NCBI GenBank assembly: GCA_964017065.1
Contig: OZ024789.1
Location: 11,242,914 to 11,306,913 of the forward strand
Reading direction: 5' to 3'
DNA from: Haliclona indistincta
Taxonomy: Eukaryota; Porifera; Demospongiae; Haplosclerida; Chalinidae
DNA length: 64,000 nucleotides
Position 1 is the stretch's first letter, and each line of letters opens with the position of its first letter. Below, piece by piece: positions 19,424 to 31,626 of the stretch. Position numbers and translations under genes: made by a program. Below the pieces are notes generated by a model. The model searched no databases. It saw only the letters and a program-made list of their open reading frames with translations, and had not been told where the DNA came from.

Positions 19424-22400
19424 ATGCTGCAACTAGCGGTGTGGTTGTTTGTCCTAGTTGCTGGACTCAGCTTAGGGACGGTTATAGCTTTCTCTATCTA
19501 CCTATTCATAGCCCATCGTCGCCTCTCTCACCTGCCCTCACCCAAAGGAGCATCGTGAGTGATCACTGTTACTGTAAAACACAGAATCATAGTCGATCGA
19601 TGGCTAAATTCCGCAGATTTTTCAAGGGTCATTTACCACAGCTGCAGCAAGCAGAGCAGGCGGGTTCTTTCTTCTACAAACAGTTAGGAGAATGGTATGT
19701 AGCTTGTCTGTATCTAAACTTCATGTCTAGTGGGTAATGGTGTTTACGCTGTTATGGTAATTTATCTGTACTCTGTGCAGGTCTAAAGATGTCGGTCTAG
19801 TGTATGTGATATGGCTGGCTCACATGCCCATGGTCGTAGTGTTGGATCCTGAAGGAATAAAGGTGAGACAAAAGATTTAAACCTTTATGTGAACGTTAAA
19901 CGATGATATCTTAATAAGGTATCCAAATTTGTGTATATACCTGTGCATGGGCCGGTGTAAAAACATGGCACCACTCGTGCACTATAGGCAGTAAACTAAG
20001 CACCATTTATCATGCTATTTGTATGTTTTGTGCCGTTTCGGGTACGTAGCTTGCTGGTACAAGTGTGCTATTTTTCCTCCAGGTAAGTCAAAATCATAGT
20101 TTAAACCGGTTATAAACTTCGGTTTTCGGTGCATATGTGAATTTGGATTCCTCGGGCTTCGCCCTCGATATCCAACTTCCCATATACACCTCTACCTCGC
20201 TGTATAACCTACATTTAAAATTGGTGAGGATTCACTGCAGATGATAGTTGTGTATGTACTTTTACTTGCATATGAATATGTTAGGAGGTTTCAAGTCGTA
20301 CTGTTCCAAGGATATTTGGTCCCTTCGATTCTATGTTCGGCAAAAGGTACTACTGATGTTGTGAAAATAACAATCAACCATGTATTTGGTTTCGCAACAG
20401 AGGCGTGAAGGAATGTTCACGCTGAATATAAGGAGAAAAAGTGCTATGACGAGGTGACTGCCTACTGTTGCACATGGTCCACAGATGAATTTTGCGGGAT
20501 CTACTGTCAGCTTCGCATACTTTCTCGAAATTCATCTGTTACAGTGGGCAGTCACCTCGTCATAGTGTGTTTTTCTTATTCAGCACAAACATTCCATCAC
20601 GCCTCTGTCGTGAAACCAAGTATACAAATGTACAAACACACCATGTTATGTGTTTCTGCCCTTGTTAGGTGTTCACCGCGTAGTTTAATCGCCATATCAG
20701 AATACGAGGACTGGAAGAAGAACAGAAGATTGTATGATCCTGCATTTGTTAAAAGGTATAGCAGTGTGTGTGTGTTTGTGCGTGCATGCGTGCGGGTGAG
20801 TGCCCTAGCTGGTGGTTTACCGGTAGAGTCTTTGGCTTCAAACCCAAGTTCAAATCCCACCAGGGCACAGAAAGAAAGCATCAAAGTATCTCCAGCCCAC
20901 TCATCCGTTAACAGTGTCAGGTGCTATCATGGCATCTGGCTCCGCTGGGTAGGCACCATCGATTTCGATGGCTGAAACACTTTTGCTTCACTTTGTGTGT
21001 GTGCTGCTCATACATGGACTATATATTCTTAGACCATACCACGTGACTTTCGACCAATCAGATCGCTCAAAAAGTGTGCATTAAATAGCTTAATGCACAC
21101 TTATTAACGCGCACTTTATTAATGCACACTTTTAGGTAAACAAAGTAACAAAGATTGGTCGAAAGTCACGCAGTATGGTCTAAATATTACATCACTGCAG
21201 TGCTCTTAAGAAACAAGTGCCCAAGTTCAATAAACTAGCTGAGGATCTTGTCCAGACACTGAGGGGTGTGGCTGATGGCAAGACATCGTTTGATCTGAGA
21301 GACCACTACAGAAACATTACACTTAATGCCATTAGCATGGTATGATTAACGTTTTCTTTGCTTGTATTCAAGTGATATACTGTTTTAGCATAACTACTCT
21401 TTCTTCAGGTTGCATTTGGGAGTGACTATTCTCAAGATCCTTTTGTTAATGCTCTACTTGCACCAAGTGGTGGACTGTTAGGTACTTTAGATTGCCTTTT
21501 GCATGGACTAGAGAAAGTTGCAAGAAATCCACTTCAACATGTAAGTCATCATCATTGCCAGCAACAAGTGGACATGGATGTTGATGTTTCCATATAATTA
21601 TGTCTAACATGTTATATCTTCCATTTACGTATTTTTTTTTACCAGGGTTGGGGCGAAGTACTTTTGAAAGTATTTAAGTAAAGTACAAGTACTTTCAGAA
21701 AATACTGAAGTACAAGTACAAGTACATAACAAATTTTGCCTTGGGACTTAAATACAAGTACAAGTACTAAGATTTGTACTTAAATGCAAGTACAAGTACA
21801 GTTTTAACTGAGCTTGTCAAGTTTGTTGGAGGAATGACTTCATGTTTATGCATGTCATTTCACTGTTCACACTATTTAATAAACCCAAAGTCCAAAACTA
21901 TGTTAAAAATACATACTGTTACTTATTGTCTGTATTGTTACATCTAATAAACTTCAAGTACTTGTAAGTACATTAAGTATTCAAAGTACATTGATATTAT
22001 ATTTAAGTATAAGTACAAGTACATCCATAAAACTGATATAGGACTTAAGTATAAGTACAAGTATGGCAAAATTGTACTTAAGTACAAGTACCAATGTACT
22101 TGGCCCCAACCCTGTTTTTGACGCCATTGAGCATCTTGTTTCACGGCTGCTACAGTGGTAATAGTTGGTGCAGCTAGCAAAACCTAGTTAGCAAGCCAGG
22201 TTTTAATGATCCATCCGTTTCAAGTAATTTTCGTTGAGACAAAATACTGTTAAAAATGCTTGTAAATGCTACTGTACATTTAGCGTGCATACCGGTAATA
22301 GGCTACTATGCTTAGTTCAAACCCTTTTTAGTTTTGTGGGTGTTAGCGTTTTTAGCGAGTGAGATCAGAAACGCTAAATTTAGGTCACGCTAAAATTTAA

Positions 22401-25131
22401 CTTTAATGAGATTCGTTCTACATAGCTGTGGTTTCGCTGTAATAATGACTGTTAACGAGCATGAATCTCGTTATAAAAATACTGGTTTTATGGCCGTTTT
22501 ATGGTATGTTTAATACAGTGATTCTCAGGCTGTTACAGTTGATCAGGTATGCCAGTAAGCTTCTTCTTTGTGATCATATTATACTTTGCTTGTTAGATCC
22601 TTAGAACCACGCTTTTATTGGTACACACATGCCATCAGGTAGCAAAGCTCTTTACTACCGCTGTAAAAATTTTATTGACTAATGTCACTATAAAGCTGTT
22701 AATGTCTGTTCTATTATTTTTCCTTCCTCAGTCTGTCAGTGTTGTGCACACTGTGCCCTGTGCATAATCGGAGATTAATTATTTTACGTTCAGTAAAATT
22801 AATGGAGTTCCATCTAAGCATATTACACTTGCTGGCAATGTTTGCACAGAATTATAAATGTAGTGTGAAACAGTTTACATGGTTTTATACTATAATGGCG
22901 AGTTATTAGGCTCAAACTCTTATATCTCCACATGAAGGATATATAGCTACACAGATATAGCCACTTTCAATACAGAAGCGCTAGTTTAATAGATGATAGT
23001 TACTATTTCATTTAATTGAGTAGCAACGTACGAGTTTGGTTTGACCCTAATAAAAATTGCATGTTACACAAAATGTACCCCAAAACAGTTTCTTAGCATT
23101 ACTAAATAATTATATCCACTTCATTTTCAGTATGTGCGATTTGGTGAGAATACCAAGTACATAGACAGCATGTGTAGACTGAGAGAGCTGGGTGAGTACT
23201 GTATCAGATCAAGAATAAAGGCACTCAGGAACCAGGAGGATGTGCCCAGTGACTTGCTGACAATGATACTTAGATCAATTGGTGAGTTGTCTATTTACTT
23301 CTCTCTATAGCAGACACTAGTCTGATTCAGTGATTCTTGCTTTATACTGTACACAACAATTAAACCACTGAGTTCTACTGTAGATAATAGTGAATTTTTT
23401 CAGAGAGCTAGAGAAAACAAGAAAAATTAAAATGGATGTAGGAATGGTAGATTAGTAAAGAGGAAATCTGCCACTGGCCCACAATGTAAATCAACAAGGA
23501 GCTAGGTAACACAGGTGGTAACACGATTGACTGACTAATAGCCTAGGCCATGCATTCCTACCATCATGCTTATAGGCTGTTGACTGTTAGCCTGCATGAG
23601 AAGCATCAGAAGGTTGGAACTTGAAATCGCTTTTGCCTCCTGATGAGACACTCACTATTATTTTTGTCGTACCAACATGCTTTCTTCAGTGATGGTCTTA
23701 TTGGACTCTTTGTAAGTGCTTGCAATGAATATCTGATACCAGGGAAACGATGAAATTCTTATGCAAAAAATTGTTTTCAGTCTAGTGTAGCCATCATCCC
23801 AACATGCCACTAGTGGCATAATTGAGTGAGTCTTTCTCACAGATGTGCAGGGAAATGAAGGATTGCAGGATATGGTGGATAATTTTTTGCTTTTCTTCTT
23901 TGCTGGTCAAGACACCACTGGCAATCTACTGTCGTTCGCTACACTAGAGTTACTGAAGCACCCGGACATACTGCACTGGTACACATGACCTCAGCTAGCT
24001 GTCACTGTGCACTGTTCCATTGCTCAGGGTTATGGAGGAGATCTATGAGGTTATGGGAGACAGAACTGAAGTGGAAGCGGACGATCTTGATAAGCTGACT
24101 TACTTGACCCAGGTAAGAGAGCTAGGTATGACAAATAGAGTCAAGTTCTTTAAATTATTTGAAGGTACTAGAGGAATCTCTTCGTCTTCATCCACCTGGA
24201 GCAGGAGCTGGGAGACAGTCACCATCCAATGGGATGACTGTATGTGGTTACTATATCCCTCCGAATACAAAGATTATGGTAATCTTGCTTACTGCACATA
24301 ATTATTTCACTTGGTGGAGAATTGTACATGTGCAAAAACACTTTTCTGGCATTGAGATTGCTCGAACAAATGATGAACCTAGAAGTGGTGAAATTCGAGT
24401 TTCATCATCTTCCTTTCTTCTTTTTTCAGCACACCTAGCGCCATTATAGCCTGGAGCAGTGCCCAGGACATCAGTGACTGATGTTAGGGATGTATGGTCT
24501 ATATTATCCTGTCAACCGTGCTGTGTTACCATTCTGTGTTACTTTCTTGTTGGTTGACATTTTGAGCCAGTGGTGGATTTCTTGCTAACCTACATCCCTA
24601 TACATCCTTTTGATGTTGTTAGAGATATATATTTATTTTCTACATTGTACATTTACTGAGCACAGTATAAAGTGAATTAATTTTAGCATCTCTGTCTTAT
24701 GCAGGTATCTATGTACGCTGTTCATCACTTACCTACAAATTTTGATGATCCAATGACATTTGATCCCGGGAGATTTGCACCGGGAAAACCACGGTGAGAT
24801 GTCAACAATAAAATAGATCAGTGTTAGTTATTATTTTTTGTAATGTCCAGACCAAGTCCTTATTATTATCTGCCGTTTGGTCTTAGTCATCGAATGTGCA
24901 TTGGAAGAGTATTTGCTATGGTATGTGATCATTCTGGATCTGTTGACACTTTTCACTGCACGTGTGTGTGCTCTCTGTTCACAGATTGAAGCAAAGATTG
25001 TTCTTGTTCGTTTACTACAGACGTACACTTTAACACTTCCTGATGACTACACTATACGTGATGGATTAGATGTGACACTTCATCCCATTGGAGGAATTCC
25101 ATGTAGGATAAAGTCCAGGCAGTCAGACTGA
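19424..25131 (+). CDS. Cytochrome P450, CYP46-like, copy 2 (one intron missing)
   Basis: Exons 19424-19554, 19617-19694, 19781-19862, 20285-20346, 20669-20755, 21201-21339, 21409-21540, 23131-23281, 23843-23978, 24028-24112, 24165-24278, 24705-24793, 24851-24920 and 24985-25131 give 500 residues. Exon 23843-23978 is 136 bp, exactly the sum of exons 9 and 10 of the other copies (63 + 73), with AGQDTT read straight through the junction. Anchor, HLPSPKG hinge, EESLR, DPGRF and heme loop FGLSHRMCIG are present. At the next junction Trp replaces the Arg of the paralogs (LHWVMEE). Its introns carry at least four mobile elements, including a 472-bp hAT-type MITE that makes intron 7 about 1.6 kb. Function as for copy 1: ER mono-oxygenase, perhaps of sterols. 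Confidence 0.93.
20386..20620. mobile_element. Foldback MITE in P450 copy 2, intron 4
   Basis: Inverted arms 20386-20462 and about 20548-20620 begin TTGGTTTCGCAACAGAGGCG and end as its inverse, with several mismatches. GTAT borders both ends, a plausible 4-bp target duplication. No coding frame. Confidence 0.8.
20800..20975 (+). repeat. tRNA-derived SINE-like element in P450 copy 2, intron 5
   Basis: The first 69 bp (20800-20868) are tRNA-like: outer stem GTGCCCT/AGGGCAC pairs perfectly, there is an A-box-like TAGCTGGTGG and B-box-like GTTCAAATCCC. The D arm is irregular and the anticodon stem has a mismatch, so it is not a working tRNA. An unrelated tail of about 105 bp follows. This is the structure of a tRNA-headed SINE in sense orientation within the gene. 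Confidence 0.65.
21029..21182. mobile_element. 154-bp MITE in P450 copy 2, intron 5
   Basis: Ends TTAGACCATACCACGTGACT and its near inverse (...GCAGTATGGTCTAA) form terminal repeats of about 31 bp. The centre is AT-rich with several TTAATGCACACTT motifs. No coding capacity. Confidence 0.8.
21643..22114. mobile_element. Non-autonomous hAT-type element, 472 bp
   Basis: Termini CAGGGTTGGGGCGAAGTAC and GTACTTGGCCCCAACCCTG are inverted repeats with one mismatch. The flanks TTTTTTAC and TTTTTGAC form an 8-bp target duplication differing at one base, as expected for hAT elements. Inside each end AAGTACAAGTA is repeated many times; in hAT elements such sub-terminal repeats bind the transposase. No transposase is encoded. 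It sits in intron 7 of P450 copy 2. Confidence 0.9.
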
Positions 25132-25999
25132 TTGCTTTCAACCAAGATTAAAATCTAATTTGCGGCTCATGCCAGAACCAAACCCAGAACCCAGAATGGT
25201 TAACACTATTTTTCAGTTCAAAGTTCATCAATACAGTATGCATAGGGATGAGAATACAGTGGGCTGTAGTTATTATGACCATAATTATTTGTATGCTGTT
25301 ACACACCGTGCTGTTAGATTGTTTACTTTGGCACTGAAACCAGCCAAAACTTGGTCTGTATAAAGATTATAACTAGTAGAAAACAGTTCGCTAGTATAGA
25401 ATCAGTAGAATATGCAGAATCACACGGCAAGTACAGGTGGAGCCAAGGGTCCTAGCACGTCATAATTTTTGGTCAGTAGTCTACTATGCCGGACAACAAT
25501 TCACTGATTCACAGACGCCCGACAACAATTCAATAATTATAGACACAACACAAAATAGCAAAATGCTAATACAAGGTGTAATGTCTTTGTACTAAATATT
25601 TAAAAGATTTGTAACAGAAGGAGAATTAACAGTAACACTATCTAGTTTATCATGTATCCGTGCGCAGTATGCGCTAGGGTTATGCGTTTGTGTCCGTCTA
25701 TATGTGTGTGGACAAAAAACACGCTTGTTTACGTCTCACCGCTCGAAATTAGCCACAAAAGTGCACTTTGTTGCCGATTACTTGAAACGTTAAATTGAAT
25801 CAGTATACATGTAGGTCATTAAGGCATTGAACACTGAGCTCTTGCTTGCAATCCTTAACATTAATGGGTAATTCCCGAGAGGCTGCAGTTCCTGTACTAT
25901 GTACTTTGTACTGAGTAAGTATATCTATAGTGCATGGATACCTAGTCCTATTGGTTCACATACATGTAGGCAGATCCGCCACTCGGCAGTTTGATCCAT
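25132..25999. other. Intergenic between P450 copy 2 and glycosyltransferase-like gene 1
   Basis: About 25640-25770 is a dispersed repeat whose reverse complement occurs at 49240-49440 (shared blocks CCGTGCGCAGT, AGGGTTATGCGTTTGTGTCC, ACACGCTTGTTTACGTCTCA). In both places it lies upstream of a gene of the same glycosyltransferase-like family in the same relative orientation. It may hold promoter sequence, which I cannot show. Confidence 0.55.
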
Positions 26000-27385
26000 A
26001 TGGATCCCGCCACCGTGAAGACGACCTGTCTCAAAATTGCAGCGGCAGTTTTTGCACTCAGTGCCTTTGCAGCAATCCTTTATCTAGAGCACCCCTGCGC
26101 TGTGGAACTGGAATTTACTGCCCCTGAGCCTATTCCTGCGTTCGAGTCTAAGGTGCGACCTGATTCACTCCCGCCCGCAAATTCAGTACTGGCGGGAGAC
26201 TACTGGGAAAAGATGACCATGGCGATGAGCAGCATGTTCCAACTTTCTACGATCGCCAAGATGTGGAACGCAACGATTCCTATCCCCTTCACTGCTAATT
26301 CCTATCTTTATGGTCTACCCGATGGAAAACTAAACCTGGACATCATCTATAACATTGATAGGTTGCTGCTCCTAGCAAAGCAATTCAACATCACAGTGTT
26401 CTCCACTTTTGAGCAGTTTATCAACTCAGCAAGCAGAAAGGTGATTGGTATTGAAGTGAAATATGTGAAGAAGCAAAGCCAACTCCATGCTAATGTACCA
26501 CATCACATCTACAATGTGGACTGCCATAAGGACATGAACCATAGCCTCTTGAATCAACTTAACTTTGAGGCAAACAGACGTTCTTTCAATCCTCCACTCA
26601 AACCATTCCACTTTGTCAAGTGTTGTCATATTCTAGCTGGTCACGACACGTCACCTCAAGAGATCAGTAAACTGTGTGGTATTCATGACCAGGGGAGTGT
26701 GACTATCCTCATCAAGCAATGGAGAGGAATTGAAAACCAAGCACGCTTTAGACTTTACATGAAGCAATTTAGTACTGTCCCTTATCCTAATCCAGGTCTG
26801 ATTCCACTGCCTCATAGTACTAATGTTATTCATAGTTCAATTAAACTGTTGTCGAGCAAACTAACAAATACACAGACTAAATTTATTGGAGTACATCTAC
26901 GATCTGAGAAAATCAGGCTCATGAGTAGGAAGGAATCCATGTACAAACGATGCTTCAGACGATTTCACCATCTCATTCAGAAGCTGTGTGTTAAGTATCC
27001 TGGACTACCTGTTCTCTATGTTGGTGACTCTTACACTAACTTAGTTTTTGGCAAGAAAATGTCAAGGTACAAAATAAAACTAACTGAGTATCTTCCGACG
27101 CAAGATGAAGGGTACAAGGCACAGGTAGAGCAAGCTTTTCTTGCCAGAGCAGAGATTCTGATACTAGTTGGAGGAGGCTCCTTTCAAACACAAGTCTACA
27201 AAAGGTTTCAAACTTACAACAACACTGAAATCGCTCACAGAGTAAGTTGTGAGGAAAAGGAAAAAAGAACATTGCTGCAGAGAAATGTTCATCAGCAATA
27301 CAAACCATTGAGAACTGTTAGTAGTGTACGGAGAATTGTATTTCGAAAGCGTATTTACTGGAGGACACTCCAACACAGACACTAA
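26000..27385 (+). CDS. Single-exon type II membrane glycosyltransferase-like protein (O-fucosyltransferase superfamily-like), gene 1
   Basis: 461 residues without an intron. ATG at 26000 begins MDPATVKTTC, followed directly by a signal-anchor (LKIAAAVFALSAFAAILYL), the topology of a Golgi or ER luminal enzyme. The YWEKMTMAMSSMFQLSTIA segment resembles the first conserved motif of protein O-fucosyltransferases (G-nNQ---A---A). FIGVHLRSEK, near residue 294, resembles their GVHLRRGD-type GDP-sugar loop, and EILILVGGGSFQTQVYKRF their last motif. The stretch KCCHILAGHDTSPQEISKLC is shared by all copies here but is not one I can name. Several N-glycosylation sites (NAT, NIT, NNT) fit luminal location. 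Catalytic activity and acceptor are inference. It is the most diverged of the family in this window and the only plus-strand one. Its C-terminal 45 residues are basic and unlike the paralogs. Confidence 0.7.
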   Translation: MDPATVKTTCLKIAAAVFALSAFAAILYLEHPCAVELEFTAPEPIPAFESKVRPDSLPPANSVLAGDYWEKMTMAMSSMFQLSTIAKMWNATIPIPFTANSYLYGLPDGKLNLDIIYNIDRLLLLAKQFNITVFSTFEQFINSASRKVIGIEVKYVKKQSQLHANVPHHIYNVDCHKDMNHSLLNQLNFEANRRSFNPPLKPFHFVKCCHILAGHDTSPQEISKLCGIHDQGSVTILIKQWRGIENQARFRLYMKQFSTVPYPNPGLIPLPHSTNVIHSSIKLLSSKLTNTQTKFIGVHLRSEKIRLMSRKESMYKRCFRRFHHLIQKLCVKYPGLPVLYVGDSYTNLVFGKKMSRYKIKLTEYLPTQDEGYKAQVEQAFLARAEILILVGGGSFQTQVYKRFQTYNNTEIAHRVSCEEKEKRTLLQRNVHQQYKPLRTVSSVRRIVFRKRIYWRTLQHRH

Positions 27386-28079
27386 TATACATTGTAATAA
27401 TTATCTATCGTCATTGTGACTTATAACTCAAAATCAGAGCCGGGGTCCTTAAACACTGATACAAGTGGATTGGTCAGATCTAACACATGTGGTGTAGAAT
27501 GGAATAGACATAATAGTGAAATAATATTATTTACTGCATGCAAGAATCACTTCTGGCTTTACTACAGTGCACTTCTGTAGTTTACTTAATACTATAAACA
27601 AATGGTTGTAACACTTCATACTGTATGCAAACATATCTATGATGCAATACTCATCTGGTTGTCTGACATAACAAGACTGTAACTTAATTAAAATTAATAT
27701 TATAAAAATTAATTATACAGTGGAATTACCCCTCTTAAAGGAAACCCCTCATACCTCTATAATGAAACTTAGAAGATTTTAGAAGACGTACTATATATTG
27801 GAGATCACTTAGAAGATTTTAGAAGACGAAGATCACTTATAAGATTTTGCTCTATAGTGTGCCTTCATAAAACACTATACTTATTTACATGCATTTTTGC
27901 ATTTCCTGTAATACCATATTTTACTGAGTATACATAAAACGTGCTTATTCTACTTTTTTATTATGAGAAATCACGCTCAATAGCCAGAGGCTAATAGAGA
28001 GCAAAAATAAAAAAAACACGTATAAAGGAATAACACAGTCAGTAATGAAATTATTTAGTGGGGTGTAGTCGGTTTGAAT
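27386..28079. other. Intergenic, AT-rich
   Basis: Holds a small direct repeat (CACTTAGAAGATTTTAGAAGACG around 27770-27845). Nothing else recognised. Confidence 0.4.
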
Positions 28080-29560
28080 AAATTATATGACTAGAAACTT
28101 TAGAAGAGAAAATGGACATGTCAGGGTGAATACTTAATAGAAGAGTCAAGGGAGTTCCACAGAAGAATGGTAGAGGGGAAAAGATTTAGAGAAGGAACTG
28201 GAACAGGATAAAATAGGAAGGAAGTTGTTAGGGTCATAGGAACGAATGAGGTAGGGAGGACGAGGGTGTTGGTAAGAATGGAGGAGCAAGGAAAGAGAGA
28301 AGGGTTGTGGGATAATTTGAAGAGAGTTATTTAGACTTTACGACGAGAGCTAGGAGAGACTTGAAATGTTGTAATTGAGGAGATTGAGTCAGAATTGAAT
28401 TTTGAAGCGAGTTTTAGAGCAAAAGACTGGACAGAATTGCAACGAGTTTAGAAGAGAGGAAGGAGACCAGACAGGAGAGCAATACTCAAGAATTAGACAG
28501 ACTAATGAACAAATATAATAGAAGAAAAAAATGATAAAAATGTCTGACAATTAAACCTAGTACCATACGGGACTCTTTACAAAATTAATGTGAGAAATGT
28601 GCATGGAATAGGAAAGAGATGGAGTGAGAAATACACCAATTAATTAAGATACTTAAAGAAATAAACACGATCAATAGGGGAGTCAGAGATAAGCAGAGGA
28701 GGGAGAGAATAAACAAAAGAGGAGTTGGAAAAATGGAAGAAAGTCAGGAGGAAACACAAGAGAGGTCAGATTGGAAGTTAAAAGAGGCATAAAAATTCGA
28801 TAAACAAAGAAAGAAAAACCAAACCTAAAATTATGCACCCGCCATGCACCTTAATAGGTTTGAAGATAAAGATGTCATCAGCATAGAGGATGAGGTGGCA
28901 ATTGAGTGAGAGGGAAAGTTGAGTGATACCATTGACATATCAAATAAAGACAAGAGGACCAAGAATTGAAGGCCGCAACCCTCAATTCTTGTAGGTTTGA
29001 ATTCTTGGGGAACACCAGAGAGAATAGACTGAGAAGAAGAGGAGAAGCCATTGAGACGGACAGATTGAGACCTGTTAAGAACAGCCAGTTTAACTGGAGA
29101 GGAGGAAAGTTTTGAGAAGAGAGGAGGTCAAGTAAAGGTTGGTGAGGGACAGAGTCAAAGGCTTTTTTAAATCTAGAAATACACCACAAACAGAGGAGTT
29201 TGACTAAGAGAGAGTGTATGGAATGAGTAGAGTAGAGAAGAGCATTGGTAGTAGATCTGTGGGAAACAAAACCAAATTGAAGAGGAGAAATTAAATTATT
29301 AGAAAGAGAGAAATCAAGAAAGATAGAATGGATGTGTTTTCTAGGAGTTTATTAACTAAAGAGAGGAGAGAGATGGGACAATAGTTAGAGGGTGAGGATG
29401 AAGGAGGAGAGGATTTAGGAATGGGGACAATAGATGAGATTTTCCAGTCAAGGGGACAAGACCAGAGGAGATGGAAAGGTTGAATAAAATAGAGAGAGGA
29501 AGATAGATAGAATGAGCAGAGGATTTAAGCATAAAAGAAGAAATAGAATTTGGACCACTT
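28080..29560 (-). pseudogene. Decayed non-LTR (LINE) reverse transcriptase, relic 1
   Basis: On the minus strand, broken frames carry FKKAFDSVPHQPLLDLL (RT motif A region, about 29170-29120) and an LYADDIF catalytic box (about 28890). IDRVYFFKYL and MHISHIN follow at about 28680-28600, and an ILEYCSPVW-type segment near 28480. Many stops and frameshifts interrupt it. The order matches the RT of Jockey/CR1-type LINEs. No intact endonuclease or poly-A tail was identified. Confidence 0.75.
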
Positions 29561-29569
29561 TAGCTGCTC

Positions 29570-29992
29570 ATTTTTATGAGTAGTCTATTGTCTCCGATCA
29601 ATCACCCTCTGTGTCAAGGGAGATAATCGTGACTATCTAGCTATCTAATTTAATCTAGTAACTTATGTTGTCTGTCGATTCTACTGGTTGGTACCCTTGT
29701 ATTAGCTTTTTGCTACTGGTACAGGCATGCAAAATTCTCATAGAAATAATTTGTGTAAGAGGTAAAATACGATGGGCGTGGGCTGCGTTTCTTGAACAGT
29801 CAGCAAGCGGTGAAGGAGCTAGCTCTACATACTACAAATTGGAAATTTTCAGACTATACAACCAAAATAAATGCTGTGTTCACAGGCTTCTAGCGGTGAC
29901 TGCATGCTTTAATTTAGTCCAGCAGAATATTCTAGGCAGACCACGTGTTTAGCCACGCCCTCATCCAAACAGGAAGCAACCGGAGGTCAAGG
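29570..29992. other. 5' flank of P450 copy 3 with a repeat related to the window start
   Basis: 29600-29690 resembles bases 20-150 (shared CTAATTTAATCTAGTAACTT and TGGTTGGTACC). The rest holds nothing I can name; the P450 start codon is at 29993. Confidence 0.5.
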
Positions 29993-31522
29993 ATGCTCAG
30001 TGTGCTCGGGTTACTAGCGGCTCTGCTCGTCCTGGTCACTGGGCTCAGTCTAGTTGCTGTGATCGTGTTCTCTGTCTACCTTATCATAGTTCATCGTCGC
30101 TTCTCTCACCTACCATCACCCAAAGGAGCATCGTGAGTAGAGTAAACTGAGATAAAACACAGATAAGCTAACGTGTGGCAGTGTATATAGGAGACGAATA
30201 GTAGACTATTAGGTTTTAGAGTATAGCTCAATGTTATTGACCAATCAAATTTATTAGAACCGAGGCTCTATTTTGCTTAAGAGTTCATCCACGAACGGGT
30301 AGTGTCCATCCGCGAACAGACGGAGTCCTTTCTTGAACAGATAGACCACAGTATGCTTTAGTGAAAGTGCATTCATTTACATTGTTATTACAGGAACACG
30401 TGATGTGAGGCTTGTACACGTGTGAGCGTGAGTGAGTTCCAGAAACGAAAGTTCTTGTTGTCGCTAGCAGACACGAAAGCGATGGCAGTAGGAGACGAGA
30501 CAGAGTACCAGGAAGGTGTAACAAGACACGGAAAACCGTTTAGTGATGTACTCTAGCTAAACTCACCTGTGTTTTCCTAGCTATCGCTGAAGTATGGTCG
30601 TGTTCTTCACAGCGTCAAAATTCCTTGTTGGGTAGCAACGGTTGCTATACTCTAAGCCGGTTAGAGACCTCGACCAATGGGGTGGTCTATGCGGTATAGG
30701 AACCCTTGCATCACCATTCTATATGGCTTCCTCAGGTTTCTAAACTGCGTAGATCCCTTGGCTTCGGTCTCTAACCTATACATAGACAACTGAGTGTGAC
30801 GCTGCATATCCTGAGCATGAACTTAGGTATCTCACTTTATCCAGATTTTTCAAAGGTCACGTGCCACAACTCCAAAAGGCAAAGCAGCAGAAGGGATGGT
30901 TCTTCCATTATCAACTAGGAGAATGGTATTTGATGTAGGCATAACAATCTGTAACTTTCTGAACGTTTACTTCAGGTCTAGAGAGGTTGGTCTAGTGTAT
31001 ATGATATGGTTGGCTCACAAACCCATGATTATACTATTGGATTCTGAAGGAATCAAGGTGAGTGAGCAATCATGTGAGTGAGCGATCAATCGAGTGAGTG
31101 AGTGATCGAGTGAGTGAGTGATCGAGTGAGTGAGTGATCGATCGAGTGAGTCAGTCAGTCTGTGAGGGAGTGATCCTGTGGGTGAATGAGCGAGTGAGTA
31201 TGTCTGTGATTTTCTATATGTCCTTAGGAAGTTTCCAGTAGAACAGTTCCTAGAGACACTGATGTCTTTAGTAGTATGTTTGGAGTAAGGTAGTGAACAT
31301 GCGATCTGAATGTGATTGCTGGAGTGTCATATCCCTTTTCTCTCATCCAGATGTACTCCACGCGGTTTGATAGGAATATCAGAATATGAGGACTGGAAGA
31401 AGAACAGAAGATTGTTTGATCCTGCATTTGTTAAAAGGTATAGCAATGTGTGTGTGCCGTGTGTGTGTGCCGTGTGTGTGTGCTGTGTGTGTGTGTGTGC
31501 CGTGTGTGTGTGCTGTGTGTGC

Positions 31523-31554
<32 letters not shown>

Positions 31555-31581
31555 GTGTGTGTTGTGTGTGTGCGTGCGTGC

Positions 31582-31626
<45 letters not shown>

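Noticed and set aside
20800..20868. Functional tRNA gene
   Set aside because: The D arm cannot form properly, the anticodon stem has a mismatch, and a SINE-like tail follows.
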